From: Paenibacillus sp. FSL W8-0426 | GTDB lineage: Bacteria; Bacillota; Bacilli; Paenibacillales; Paenibacillaceae | Assembly: GCF_037969725.1 (NCBI RefSeq) | Contig: NZ_CP150203.1 | Coordinates: 4,976,001-5,040,000 of the forward strand | DNA length: 64,000 nt | Reading direction: 5' to 3' | In this document: piece after piece, positions 44,001 to 50,784 of the stretch | Layout of the letters: each line of letters opens with the position of its first letter | Numbering within the stretch: the stretch's first letter is position 1 | Translations under genes and position numbers: made by a program | Notes under the pieces: model-generated | What the model was told of the DNA's origin: nothing | Database searches by the model: none | The model's input: the letters and a program-made list of their open reading frames with translations, nothing else

Positions 44001-45532
44001 ACCAGAGCCTGTCGATATAGAAGAGCATTCCCATTGATCTCTGCCATCGCGGCAGCATCTTGGGCAAGGAGTTCGGAATCGTCAAAGGGATCTGCAGGCG
44101 GCTTGCCCGGAGTCCCTTCATAATAAATGGTGGCTGCCTGGACATCCGTAAGATCGGCAATGTAAATGTAATGATCCGGATTGATGCCTTCCATCGGGCT
44201 TCTTGAAATGGCCACCATCTCACCGGCAGTCATTTCAATCATTTTGGGGGCAGGCATATCCCCCTTAACGTCGATGAGGAAATCCTCCAGAGCGGCAATG
44301 GAAATATCCGTATTTGCCAAAATCTTGATCGAACCGTCCCCGGCCAATTGTAGTTTGACGGTTTCTGCCGCATCCGCGGCAAACACGATATCCTCGCCCG
44401 TCAGTTTCATCTCCTGGTCTGAATCGTTCGTCAGCGACTTGATCGCAGGATTCGCCGATTTCTGGCTGTATTTGCTCTGTTCAGCCCCCCGACGAACCGA
44501 GCTCGTCGCAATGGCGCTTTTCTCGGATGGTTTGGGAAAGTGCAATTTCACCGGCGAGCCGGGCTTGGGCATCATGTACGCACTCTGGTTATCCATCCCT
44601 GTCGAGAATGGGAACCAACAGGCGTTATCCGGTTCGGCTTCTTTATCGATATCCAGATGCAATTGGACTTTGTTGCGGGATATTTTCGTGATTTTACCTT
44701 CAAGGGACAATCCTTGTATGCCATAAGGCAAAATTTTAGTTAATTTTGCTTCAGACTTGGATAGCAGCGTATACGAATGAAGCAATTCCCCATGGACGAC
44801 GCGCGACTCCATCTCATAGATCACAAAAGGACGACGTTGAATCTCCATTTGATTTCCAAGCCGATAGACCCGTCTGCTCTGAATCTGATAGCGAATTTCC
44901 TGTGTTTCCCGCTGAGGAACATAACGAGTTTGCATCGTATACGACTCAAAGGCCAGTTCATTCTTTGCCATTTCCTGTGGAATTCCCAAGGCTATGGCAG
45001 GTGCATCATCGACAATGGGTACGATTACCGTACCGAGGCGGGAAGCAAGGCGTAGAATGAATTCCCAGTCGGTTTCCTGATATTGCAGCAACATTTGTCC
45101 TGTCGTGGTATCCGGCATCGCATTGGTTAATGAGGCACCTGCATAAGGTTCCAGCACCTTACGAATGACCTCTGCATACGTCTTCTGCTGATTTTGATAT
45201 GAGCGCTTTCTCCATTCAGTGTCCAGCTTATACGTATGTGATACGGCTACCATGTCCACATAAAAAATGCCCTGAACGTGCTCAACAGTTGCTTGCAGAA
45301 CGATCCCGGCAAACAAGCAGGTTTCCTTTTCCAGACCATCTTCGGATGCGATGTATACCTTGACCTTGTCGTTTGTGGTAAGCTCTTGTGCCCCATCGAC
45401 ACCCTTCTCATGAATGACAGCCCTGATTCGTATGGAAGAATGCTCATTCATTCGATGCATGATCTGCAAATCCTCAATACGGACCAGATTGCACGGCACA
45501 TCCATAATTAATCCTGCATAAGCCATTTCCAA
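38081..45532 (-). CDS. VgrG-Rhs fusion effector with HNH-like nuclease tip
   Basis: A 2483-residue protein. Residues 1-about 430 form a complete VgrG-like spike: a gpD-type hub (QYQETDWEFILRLASRLGT near 150), an OB-fold segment (KITKISRNKVQLHLDIDKEA) and a beta-helix. A hydrophobic stretch at about 535-585 may be a membrane-translocation region. A DUF6531-type start (VDVTRGGFHYFAKDM near 797) leads to many YD/Rhs repeats, closing with PIRYVDPSGY near 2320. The last 160 residues form the tip, with PDHVWELQLSG and SNL near 2432-2447, an HNH/endonuclease VII-like pattern. A TTG start at 45532 lies behind AAGGAGG. Roles are inferred from families; the tip call is the least certain part. Confidence 0.88.
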   Translation of the reverse strand: MEMAYAGLIMDVPCNLVRIEDLQIMHRMNEHSSIRIRAVIHEKGVDGAQELTTNDKVKVYIASEDGLEKETCLFAGIVLQATVEHVQGIFYVDMVAVSHTYKLDTEWRKRSYQNQQKTYAEVIRKVLEPYAGASLTNAMPDTTTGQMLLQYQETDWEFILRLASRLGTVIVPIVDDAPAIALGIPQEMAKNELAFESYTMQTRYVPQRETQEIRYQIQSRRVYRLGNQMEIQRRPFVIYEMESRVVHGELLHSYTLLSKSEAKLTKILPYGIQGLSLEGKITKISRNKVQLHLDIDKEAEPDNACWFPFSTGMDNQSAYMMPKPGSPVKLHFPKPSEKSAIATSSVRRGAEQSKYSQKSANPAIKSLTNDSDQEMKLTGEDIVFAADAAETVKLQLAGDGSIKILANTDISIAALEDFLIDVKGDMPAPKMIEMTAGEMVAISRSPMEGINPDHYIYIADLTDVQAATIYYEGTPGKPPADPFDDSELLAQDAAAMAEINGNALLYRQALVSKMEAGKSKIGFGKIAMLIGAAAVGVAAVVLTGGAAAPLVIAAGTTLVAGATTMVVAGSEMYEGSEDIAKARKGDLSESYNFMRDTVLQGNAELYDTVKYGSVIVSVGGISVLTGGGASALILPSIGGGVNVAITAIFDPVVQPGETLIGHYLKSFQNGFLSGAMMGKFMSGIKCGTGFSNFANIYGRSVAGGTISGMTQDMMNTGSTSLTSNLAANVVGGLFAFTGKNRLTDYASSVAGGMGGAMAEDLWRNGNVNQSLTWDTLKKVAVASLATMVKTGDPVDVTRGGFHYFAKDMILLDIGSPIEMVRNYNSLYPVRGLTGRGFIFTYESYLKREGNRIYIICPDSHYERFTLREGHWVNEIGGKQDYRLIEREDSAGYVLIGPDRTTCEYDDTGRLRSIADPSGNRTQLDYNDNGICRLTAPGGKSVSMECRDGLLMRMTDNIGRTVVYEYDGDLLVRVTYPNQGMIHYTYTEQGYLQSITDQNGNTYVTNTYDARGRVVQQRDAYGQITDIEYNDVGKETIFMFRANDIVEKYRYNDDDLVTEIVYQDGTWESFEYDAYQFKCAHTDTGGRTTRWEYGIHGQLLTEIAADGTRHSHVYDEHLNRISVSVNHVVEKTYAYDRFGRVLEESAAIDAERQAITAYTYDAQGRVLTRRDALGYVTTYAYEVFHSNSPSYVKDAEGQEYRYAFDDAARVTSITTAYGSVEFEYNDLNKRTRIVDAEGNTTLMFYDKMGNMIKRVQPNDYVERIDNGKGTEYRYDALDHLIRITDPLHQTQRYHYDMYDHLLKEVEPNQYDPVLDDGPGTEHVYDHRGNRIRTMFPDGGIQRFKYDAAGNLVKSIRPGQYDPATDDGPGTEYAYDAMDRLVQITNAEGYIERRYVYDSAGRIVKEMDGKAVDRANHDDERFGTLYVYNKAGWLVEKREPVQEEVSSERERVLYRLSRYEYDLAGNLVREQRTSELVAREGSPATYHGITYAYDRNHRVIRITDDTGADIRYTYDCLNQRTSERYKLNEGKERHIRYEYDKAGRLVRQLDVIDGEDLRDEGRKTVTAETRYRYDRNGNITYIRSPEGYETEISYDGADRIVQISRREHAGAKASSMYLKYDRSGNVIEETDTMGHRVHYAYDVRNRPIRSVGKRGGVTRLFYNTEGKLAKKVTPGLYDAASDDGIGTEYTYDVLNRLTHIRNPLGEIIQQHAFNRYGEQEAVTENGVETRYTYTLAGQVRQVWGNGPECTPMLRQEYEYDAAGHIVGIRDGEGRVTRHTLDGWGNITALTRPDATTEQYDYDVAGHLIRSTDAKGHATQYTYNSLGQVSAITGPDGLPITYQYDREGRLARQQDRNQRVLDLAYNFNDQLVRRRELSSGEEETYTYREDGLLTSSANNEVRYDYDYNEEGLLTAKYQSRFGERTTDAAPRPVLRYEYDVEGRTVARTDAGGTRVEYAHDPLGRVVAIRQGENELARYTYAAGNRIASMLYGNGVQTAYEYTPEGQVSRLYTRAADGTVLLDNRYTYDRSGNTIGCYGTQDQAEYRYDALDRLVEARYAGYGTEQLAYDAAGNRISRVWNGQRTSYTYDTRNRLLSLIEEALQEESGEQSKSNGQASGKHIHYTYDAQGNLIQEHQGEQTTSYAYDAFNRTIRVEQADGRIVQHGYDPEGLRSRLDTDGTVRHFVHDSWHVVNELDETERVQASYIRGHEWLTQLDDQGDVAYYVNNIHGDVTHLTGSQGQILNAYTYDAFGNMLSSREQRVNPFRYAGEMQDALTGHYYLRARFYNPIIARFTQEDTYRGDGLNLYAYVANNPIRYVDPSGYAKAASGGTPASCVNKGETWNPNNTGDFTEITITYKQGMPKYQFKRKAEALQQLGELGVLVKAANPVKRDRSVTKAYRQDLIQRIWSQYGQTNKDFANKLIDQITDHRKMQPDHVWELQLSGPDVPSNLKFLDSFTNEDIGMRQIWPQIKGLPVGTKIKIKIEY
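38573..39007 (-). repeat. 435-bp direct repeat of the Rhs core end (main copy)
   Basis: The C-terminal end of the Rhs core just before the toxin tip; partner of 37009-37443. The two copies are about 1.56 kb apart and differ at scattered positions only. Confidence 0.9.
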
Positions 45533-45572
45533 GATGGTTTCTCCTCCTTCCCATGACCATCACGTAATCCGA

Positions 45573-46049
45573 CTATTCTCTCTGACCGTTATGAACAATG
45601 GTGATATCCCCACGACCGCATATACAAAAATTGTTGCATGTGTTAAGCAAGGCATCTCCCGAACTCACCTTTACGTCATCTTTGCCGTCCAACCACGGAG
45701 CAATGATCTGAGGTGTGCACATAGCCACGCACTCGGGTGGTGGCAGCTCTTCCAGCGGAATATCCTCTTCCTTCGTGAAGAGCGAATTAAACCAGCCAAT
45801 ATCTTGTTTTGGAGGTGGAGCAGCTTCCTCGATGGCCTTCATTTCAGCCTGCACCGCCGGATTATTCAGACTGGTGCACAATCCGAACGGTCGAACATTG
45901 GCCATCGACAAAAAGTCGTTCACGTTTAATTGCGGTTGTTCATGAATGTATTCCCCGTGGCTCGCCGGGATGACCAGTCTCGCAGGCCGTGTCCCATATG
46001 TACATTGAGCATACGCTCCGTGGACCACAAAACTTTTGCCATCACTCAT
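45573..46049 (-). CDS. DUF4280 (PAAR-like) spike-tip protein
   Basis: A 158-residue protein with the DUF4280 signature near the N-terminus (FVVHGAYAQCTYGTRP) and a Cys-rich body (CTSLNN, CVAMCTP, CNNFCICGRGD) that could bind metal at a beta-helical tip. DUF4280 proteins cap VgrG spikes in contractile injection systems in place of classical PAAR proteins. The gene overlaps the preceding one by 8 bases and lies directly upstream of the VgrG-Rhs gene. The loop containing DIGWFNSLFTKEEDIPLEEL is longer than usual. Confidence 0.85.
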   Translation of the reverse strand: MSDGKSFVVHGAYAQCTYGTRPARLVIPASHGEYIHEQPQLNVNDFLSMANVRPFGLCTSLNNPAVQAEMKAIEEAAPPPKQDIGWFNSLFTKEEDIPLEELPPPECVAMCTPQIIAPWLDGKDDVKVSSGDALLNTCNNFCICGRGDITIVHNGQRE

Positions 46050-46581
46050 GTTTTTCTTCCTCCTTCGTCTCCAGCGGTTCCAGAACGATTCCCCACAAAT
46101 CCCGCCTCAGGATGCTCTCGGCGACGTCCAAATTGATAACGAGCCGAGGATCATCGATGCCCGCGATGCGGAATATGGCGTGTCCCTTGGCCTTGTTCCG
46201 ATCAAGGACGATTCGGCTCGGTCTTCCCCAAGGGTCATATTCCGTGAGGTCTGACAGACAATCCAGGCGATCCACCAGCAGCAACCAGTAGGTCTGCTGC
46301 ATTTCTTCCGCAGGATGGGCAAGCACCGTGCATTTAAAAAGCGCTTCGTCATCGTACATTTCAATGACCTTTTTTAAAGGATCGGACATGAGAACGACCG
46401 GACGGTCAATCAAATCCGGGATCACCTTTTCCTTTCCTTCGACATATACAACGGTGAAATCTTTGATCTCCTGGTCTCGGTCTCTCGAAACCTCCAACGT
46501 TCTGTAGGCAGATCTTAACCCATCAAACGTGATCATATGTTCATCAAGAAGTCGATCCTGCGTCATGATAAAATAATCCAT
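46042..46581 (-). CDS. Imm11/DUF1629-like protein
   Basis: A 179-residue protein with MDYFIMTQDRLLDEHMI at the start, then VEGKEKVIPDLIDRPVVLMS, YWLLLVDRLDCLSD and NLDVAESILRRDLWGIVLEP. The PDLIDRPV...SDPLKKVIEMY pattern resembles the Imm11 (DUF1629) family of immunity or adaptor proteins. Position between the pentapeptide-repeat and tip genes suggests an adaptor for loading or a spare immunity protein. It has a G-rich ribosome site. Confidence 0.55.
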   Translation of the reverse strand: MDYFIMTQDRLLDEHMITFDGLRSAYRTLEVSRDRDQEIKDFTVVYVEGKEKVIPDLIDRPVVLMSDPLKKVIEMYDDEALFKCTVLAHPAEEMQQTYWLLLVDRLDCLSDLTEYDPWGRPSRIVLDRNKAKGHAIFRIAGIDDPRLVINLDVAESILRRDLWGIVLEPLETKEEEKHE

Positions 46582-46619
46582 ATATGCCCCCCACTCGCAA
46601 ATTAAACAACCATTCTCGT

Positions 46620-47753
46620 TTAGGAGTATATCTTCAGGCTTTCTCGCTGTGCTGAACTCAATTGCAATGTTGAAAGATCCTTTTCATAGAAGTGAGCTCC
46701 ATCCAGGCGGCTCTGCTCAAAGGTTGTACCATCGAATACAGCCCCTCTGAAATCACTCCCCCTAAGATCCGCGTTCGCAAAGACCGCTCCGCTTAGATTA
46801 GCGCCTTCAAAACGGGTAGGCATGAACGGAGGAATATGAAATTGTTCATTCGTTGGTGCGACATAGCTTGCCTGAACTTCCTCGAACTGCGCTCCCGATA
46901 AGTCGGCCCCGCCAAAATCTGCACCGTGAATGAGACTGTGACCGAAATTGGCTTGCGGCAGGATCGCGTTCCGAAAATCCGCTCCAATCAGCGGGCAGCC
47001 GACGAGTAAGCTGCCCGTTAAGTTCGTACCCGTAAAGTAGGCATAACATAGATTTACAAGTTTGAAGTACATGCCGCTCAAATCCACATGACTGAAGTTG
47101 CCATGCACATATTCGTCATGCTCGTTTGGGATAAGTTTTTGCCTTATATCCTCCGTATTCAGAATCCGGGAGTCATACTTGTAGATCAATTCATTGAAAT
47201 CCTTATGTTCGCCTGACCGGACATACAGCTCCTCTTCCTTTTCCAACTGCTTAAATGCCTCTTGCTCCACAGCAACCTTCATGACATGCCTGAACAGATT
47301 GGTGATATAGTGCATATAGAACGAAGCTTCCTGTCTCATGATGAGCTGCAAGTCTGCGTCCAATATTTTTCCGATATACTTTTTGCTCTCCAGCAAAGCC
47401 GACTCACTGAATTTCATGAGGTACTGAAACGCCCAGCCAGCATCATATTCCACATAGCACTCTGCTGGATCGGCATAGAAATCTTGTCCATACCAGTAAA
47501 TGCGGCATCGAAAATCTTTTCGAATAAGGCGGTTTCTGAAAAAGGTAATATGAATATGTCCAATCTTTCCTTTTCGGCCCATCTTCTGCATCTTCAATGC
47601 CTTGGCGCATCCATCCGTAAACGTACGCAGTGCCTGTTTTTGCAAATCCTGCAAATGCATTCCCAAACTATCGTGCAGCTCTCCGACACAAACGGCTCTT
47701 TGCTGCGGAATCCATTGCTCGCGAAGCTCGTTTAATGCTGCGATCCTCTTCAT
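46620..47753 (-). CDS. Pentapeptide-repeat protein of the injection-system operon
   Basis: A 377-residue protein from the ATG at 47753 (AAGGAG ten bases upstream; an in-frame GTG at 47798 lacks one). The first about 230 residues are helical with a basic patch. The last about 130 residues are pentapeptide repeats of the A(D/N)LxG type (YFTGTNLTGSLLVGCPLIGA, ANLSGAVFANADLRGSDFRG), which fold as a right-handed beta helix. Related proteins occur next to VgrG/PAAR genes as adaptors that carry effectors. Function here is inferred from position. Confidence 0.75.
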   Translation of the reverse strand: MKRIAALNELREQWIPQQRAVCVGELHDSLGMHLQDLQKQALRTFTDGCAKALKMQKMGRKGKIGHIHITFFRNRLIRKDFRCRIYWYGQDFYADPAECYVEYDAGWAFQYLMKFSESALLESKKYIGKILDADLQLIMRQEASFYMHYITNLFRHVMKVAVEQEAFKQLEKEEELYVRSGEHKDFNELIYKYDSRILNTEDIRQKLIPNEHDEYVHGNFSHVDLSGMYFKLVNLCYAYFTGTNLTGSLLVGCPLIGADFRNAILPQANFGHSLIHGADFGGADLSGAQFEEVQASYVAPTNEQFHIPPFMPTRFEGANLSGAVFANADLRGSDFRGAVFDGTTFEQSRLDGAHFYEKDLSTLQLSSAQRESLKIYS

Positions 47754-47797
47754 GGTGCAACAACTCCTTATATAGCATAAGGTCTGAAATTCCATCA

Positions 47798-49324
47798 CTA
47801 ACTATTGGTGAACACCTCTGTACCCGCCACTGTGGCATTTCCAGACTCATCCAGCGTGATTTTCCCGCCTTTATCGCTGCTAATGACAACCTGTTCCTGA
47901 GCCGTCAATAACAGCGTCTTTTCGGCCCGGATACGAACATTTTCCTGGGAGTGGAGCGACACTTCCTTTTGCCCCATAATGGTTACGGCACCGCTAGCCT
48001 CCAGTAAAATGATGGATTGTCCGTTGTTAGCAGATATCTGGACATTTTCTGGCGTCAGCTTGACTTCCATGCCCGCAGGATTCCGAAAATACCTCACGTT
48101 TGGATCGGACATCCGGTCTCCCGAAGAGGATGCCCCTGATCCACCTCCGCTCCCTGCAGCAATCATCATCCCGCCTTGCTGCCCGCTGCTGGATGACGCC
48201 GACTGGGTTAACGCGGCTTCCTCCGAATAGGTATTGACGGAACTGATTGCATAGGCCTCCTCTTCCCGAGAACTTGGGAAATGGACGCGAACGCTGTCCC
48301 CTTTTTCCGGCATACAATACCATCCGCTTCCGTCTTCGGAAGCATAAGAGGTCGAATACGGAAAAGAGTAGGCTGTGCCCTCTTGGCTTTGTTCATCAAT
48401 TTCAAGATGAACCTTAACGGTATCACGTTGAATGGCCAGAACACGTCCCCCTACGGAAGCACCGCGAATGCTGTCGTTGTAACGAGGCGCCTTGTTCATT
48501 CCTTTACGGCTTGTCACCGTATAACGATGTACCAGAAGGCCTTTTTCCATGGTGGATATGCACCTTTGAATGCAATAGGGCCGTCCTTTGAACCGGATGA
48601 CGTCTCCCAGATTCAAAACACGATGCGTTGTCACTTCATAACTTACAAAATCGGATTCATGAACTGGGGACTGACTGTTGCGGGATTGATAGAGAAAGGA
48701 GGATAGATCTTTTTTGACGACATAGTTGTAATTCTCTAGCTGCTCGTCCGTATCGTCATCGGGCACGCCAAAGTAGATCTTCACACTGTCTTGATGCGCT
48801 GCTGGCAGGATGACTGTATTCATACGGGCCGCCATTCGTTTCAAGAAGGTCCAGTCCGATTCATAATATTGAAGGACAAACTTACCGATGCTGCTGTCAT
48901 GCCCGACAGCATAAATCACATCATATCCCTTATAAGCTTTGCCAACCTCTTTGGCCAATGCATTATAATTGAGCGAGGGATTCTGAAATGAGCGGGTGTT
49001 GCGTTTGAGATCCAGCATATATGAATACGTATGAGCTTCAGCCTGCAAATAATAGACGTCCTGTACCTTGCGCATTTCTAACATGGTAATCAATCCGCAG
49101 AACAACTTTTTGGGATTCCCATTTTCCGTAATTTGCAATACATTGACAGGGGTTAGCGATTGGACGGACTGCATGTACTCATCGTGCTGCTCTTTAGTGA
49201 TCGTTCCGGACAGTGACAGTTTGCCATGCTCGTTTACCATCTGCTCGATCGAAAACTGTTCCAGCCTCATTTGATCAAACGGGGTGATTTTTATGTTCTC
49301 GTAAGTCAAAGCTTCTGCGCTCAT
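47798..49324 (-). CDS. VgrG-like spike protein
   Basis: A 508-residue protein from the ATG at 49324, behind GGAGGTGA and overlapping the upstream stop by four bases. The gpD-type hub region includes QYYESDWTFLKRMAARMNTV and the following ILPAAHQDSVKIYFGVPD, matching the N-terminus of the VgrG-Rhs protein. An OB-fold segment (GRVLAIQRDTVKVHLEID) and a C-terminal beta-helix rich in V/I alternation and Gly turns (KITLDESGNATVAGTEV) complete a full spike. It is the effectorless spike of the cluster. Confidence 0.85.
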   Translation of the reverse strand: MSAEALTYENIKITPFDQMRLEQFSIEQMVNEHGKLSLSGTITKEQHDEYMQSVQSLTPVNVLQITENGNPKKLFCGLITMLEMRKVQDVYYLQAEAHTYSYMLDLKRNTRSFQNPSLNYNALAKEVGKAYKGYDVIYAVGHDSSIGKFVLQYYESDWTFLKRMAARMNTVILPAAHQDSVKIYFGVPDDDTDEQLENYNYVVKKDLSSFLYQSRNSQSPVHESDFVSYEVTTHRVLNLGDVIRFKGRPYCIQRCISTMEKGLLVHRYTVTSRKGMNKAPRYNDSIRGASVGGRVLAIQRDTVKVHLEIDEQSQEGTAYSFPYSTSYASEDGSGWYCMPEKGDSVRVHFPSSREEEAYAISSVNTYSEEAALTQSASSSSGQQGGMMIAAGSGGGSGASSSGDRMSDPNVRYFRNPAGMEVKLTPENVQISANNGQSIILLEASGAVTIMGQKEVSLHSQENVRIRAEKTLLLTAQEQVVISSDKGGKITLDESGNATVAGTEVFTNS

Positions 49325-49947
49325 GAAGCTGTCACCTCCAGCGAAGATATCATTCCGGTAATAACCGGTTTCCAGTGGTCCCATCGTTTCAGATTACCGT
49401 TCACATTAAAGATGAGCTGATAATCCTCTTTATCTATGAAAGCCTGGTAGTTGAACACCTGTCCATTGGCGACGGAACTGCTAAAAACACAGTATCTGGT
49501 TTGTAAACTGCACGGGACAACCACTCCATCTTCAATCCAACTCATACCCAGTTCCATAGTCCGAAACTGCTGCTGCATGATCTCCTTGAATTGTGCGATT
49601 GACATCGCTTGCACCGGCTTGATCCATTGCATGATCAAATTCAATTCCAGCTTCTCATGGCTATATACCAGATGTTCTGAAGTTTCCAAGGTCATTACAA
49701 AATCTCGGGGCAAAAACATGCGAATGCCCGTTTCCATAATGTTTGTTTTTTCAAAAGCTACTTCCGTGCCTTCAATGGCAAGCACACCTTTGGCAAGTCC
49801 TTCCATAATTTCTTGCAGGGAAGGACCTCCTTCAACTTCTGATTCCTGCCTCAAATTCTGATGGAACGACTTACCTTCCTGTTTCTCTCGCGCTTCTTGT
49901 CTTCGCTGCTTTTCAAGCTTGGCTATTTCCTCGTCCAAATAAGACAA
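49321..49947 (-). CDS. DcrB/DUF1795-like protein, possible effector chaperone
   Basis: A 208-residue protein from a TTG at 49947 with GGAGG eight bases upstream. A charged coiled-coil N-terminus (EEIAKLEKQRRQEAREKQEG) is followed by a beta-rich domain (RMFLPRDFVM, SHEKLELNLIMQWIKPVQAM, QLIFNVNGNLKRWDHWKPVI) whose pattern resembles DcrB/DUF1795. In T6SS, EagR chaperones of this family hold the N-terminal segments of Rhs effectors. Overlap with the spike gene supports such a role, but the resemblance is weak. Confidence 0.5.
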   Translation of the reverse strand: MSYLDEEIAKLEKQRRQEAREKQEGKSFHQNLRQESEVEGGPSLQEIMEGLAKGVLAIEGTEVAFEKTNIMETGIRMFLPRDFVMTLETSEHLVYSHEKLELNLIMQWIKPVQAMSIAQFKEIMQQQFRTMELGMSWIEDGVVVPCSLQTRYCVFSSSVANGQVFNYQAFIDKEDYQLIFNVNGNLKRWDHWKPVITGMISSLEVTAS

Positions 49948-49969
49948 ATTTGTCGCCTCCCTTCCAAAA

Positions 49970-50746
49970 TCAGTCCACGATCATTCTTCCTTTACGACTA
50001 TTAGCCCATGGAGCTGCCGTTTTCGTACTTCGACCTGCTTCTTCCAAAATGTCGGAAAGTTGTCTGTGCAGCTGAACATTCGAAACATTCGTGCAATTTA
50101 TTCCGGTTTTGAGATGGATATACTGCTCAATGGCCTCACGTGAAATCCTTTCCGAATTTAAACATGTGAACGAAAAAGCATGATCCAGCATGTCTCCCGA
50201 ACGAAATCGCAACATCTCACGAGCAAAAAAATGCATAATATCCGGCCTAAGCGTTGAGGCCGAAATGGCAGAGTAAGGGGCCTGCAAATCACACCAGGTA
50301 TTATATTCCGTAGCCATATCCGCAAAATCCTGATAATCGGACCGAAGTACAGCACCTGGCTTTAACTTGAATCGTCCCAGCTCCACCTCATCAAGTCCCA
50401 GTGACTCTTCGCCCTCTAGTACGATTTCCGCGTGATGTGCCGTAAAATCGGGTCTGCGAGTCGGCTCAAGAAAAATCATTTTCAGTACGGCCATTCGTCC
50501 AGTCGCCGCATATGGGACGGTAAAGTCATCCTCCAGCAAATATAAGCGGCCAGCATGTTTGAGAATGCCTTTACTCACAACGAGAGCTTGATCTTCCACT
50601 CGCACTTTTAGTCCAGTCACTATGCCTTCCGAATATTTTTCGAAACGGACATCCAGAAATGTCCGGGGAAAATCCCTGAGATTCTCCAACATTTCGGTAC
50701 GCAGAATGCGTCCCTTTTCAAATCGGGGAACGATGTGGACTAGCAC
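49970..50746 (-). CDS. Candidate baseplate protein, TssK N-domain-like
   Basis: A 258-residue protein from a GTG at 50746 behind AGGAGG. The first half reads FEKGRILRTEMLENLRDFPR, then YSEGIVTGLKVRVEDQALVV and GRLYLLEDDFTVPY, which resembles the phage receptor-binding-like N-terminal domain of TssK (W/F-x-x-G-x-x-L, G-I-x-x-L). It lacks the C-terminal TssK domain. Between the DcrB-like and Hsp70-like genes, a baseplate role is plausible but unproven. Confidence 0.45.
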   Translation of the reverse strand: MLVHIVPRFEKGRILRTEMLENLRDFPRTFLDVRFEKYSEGIVTGLKVRVEDQALVVSKGILKHAGRLYLLEDDFTVPYAATGRMAVLKMIFLEPTRRPDFTAHHAEIVLEGEESLGLDEVELGRFKLKPGAVLRSDYQDFADMATEYNTWCDLQAPYSAISASTLRPDIMHFFAREMLRFRSGDMLDHAFSFTCLNSERISREAIEQYIHLKTGINCTNVSNVQLHRQLSDILEEAGRSTKTAAPWANSRKGRMIVD

Positions 50747-50784
50747 AGGCCATTCCTCCTTTTTTCCTTTGCATCAAACAAAAT

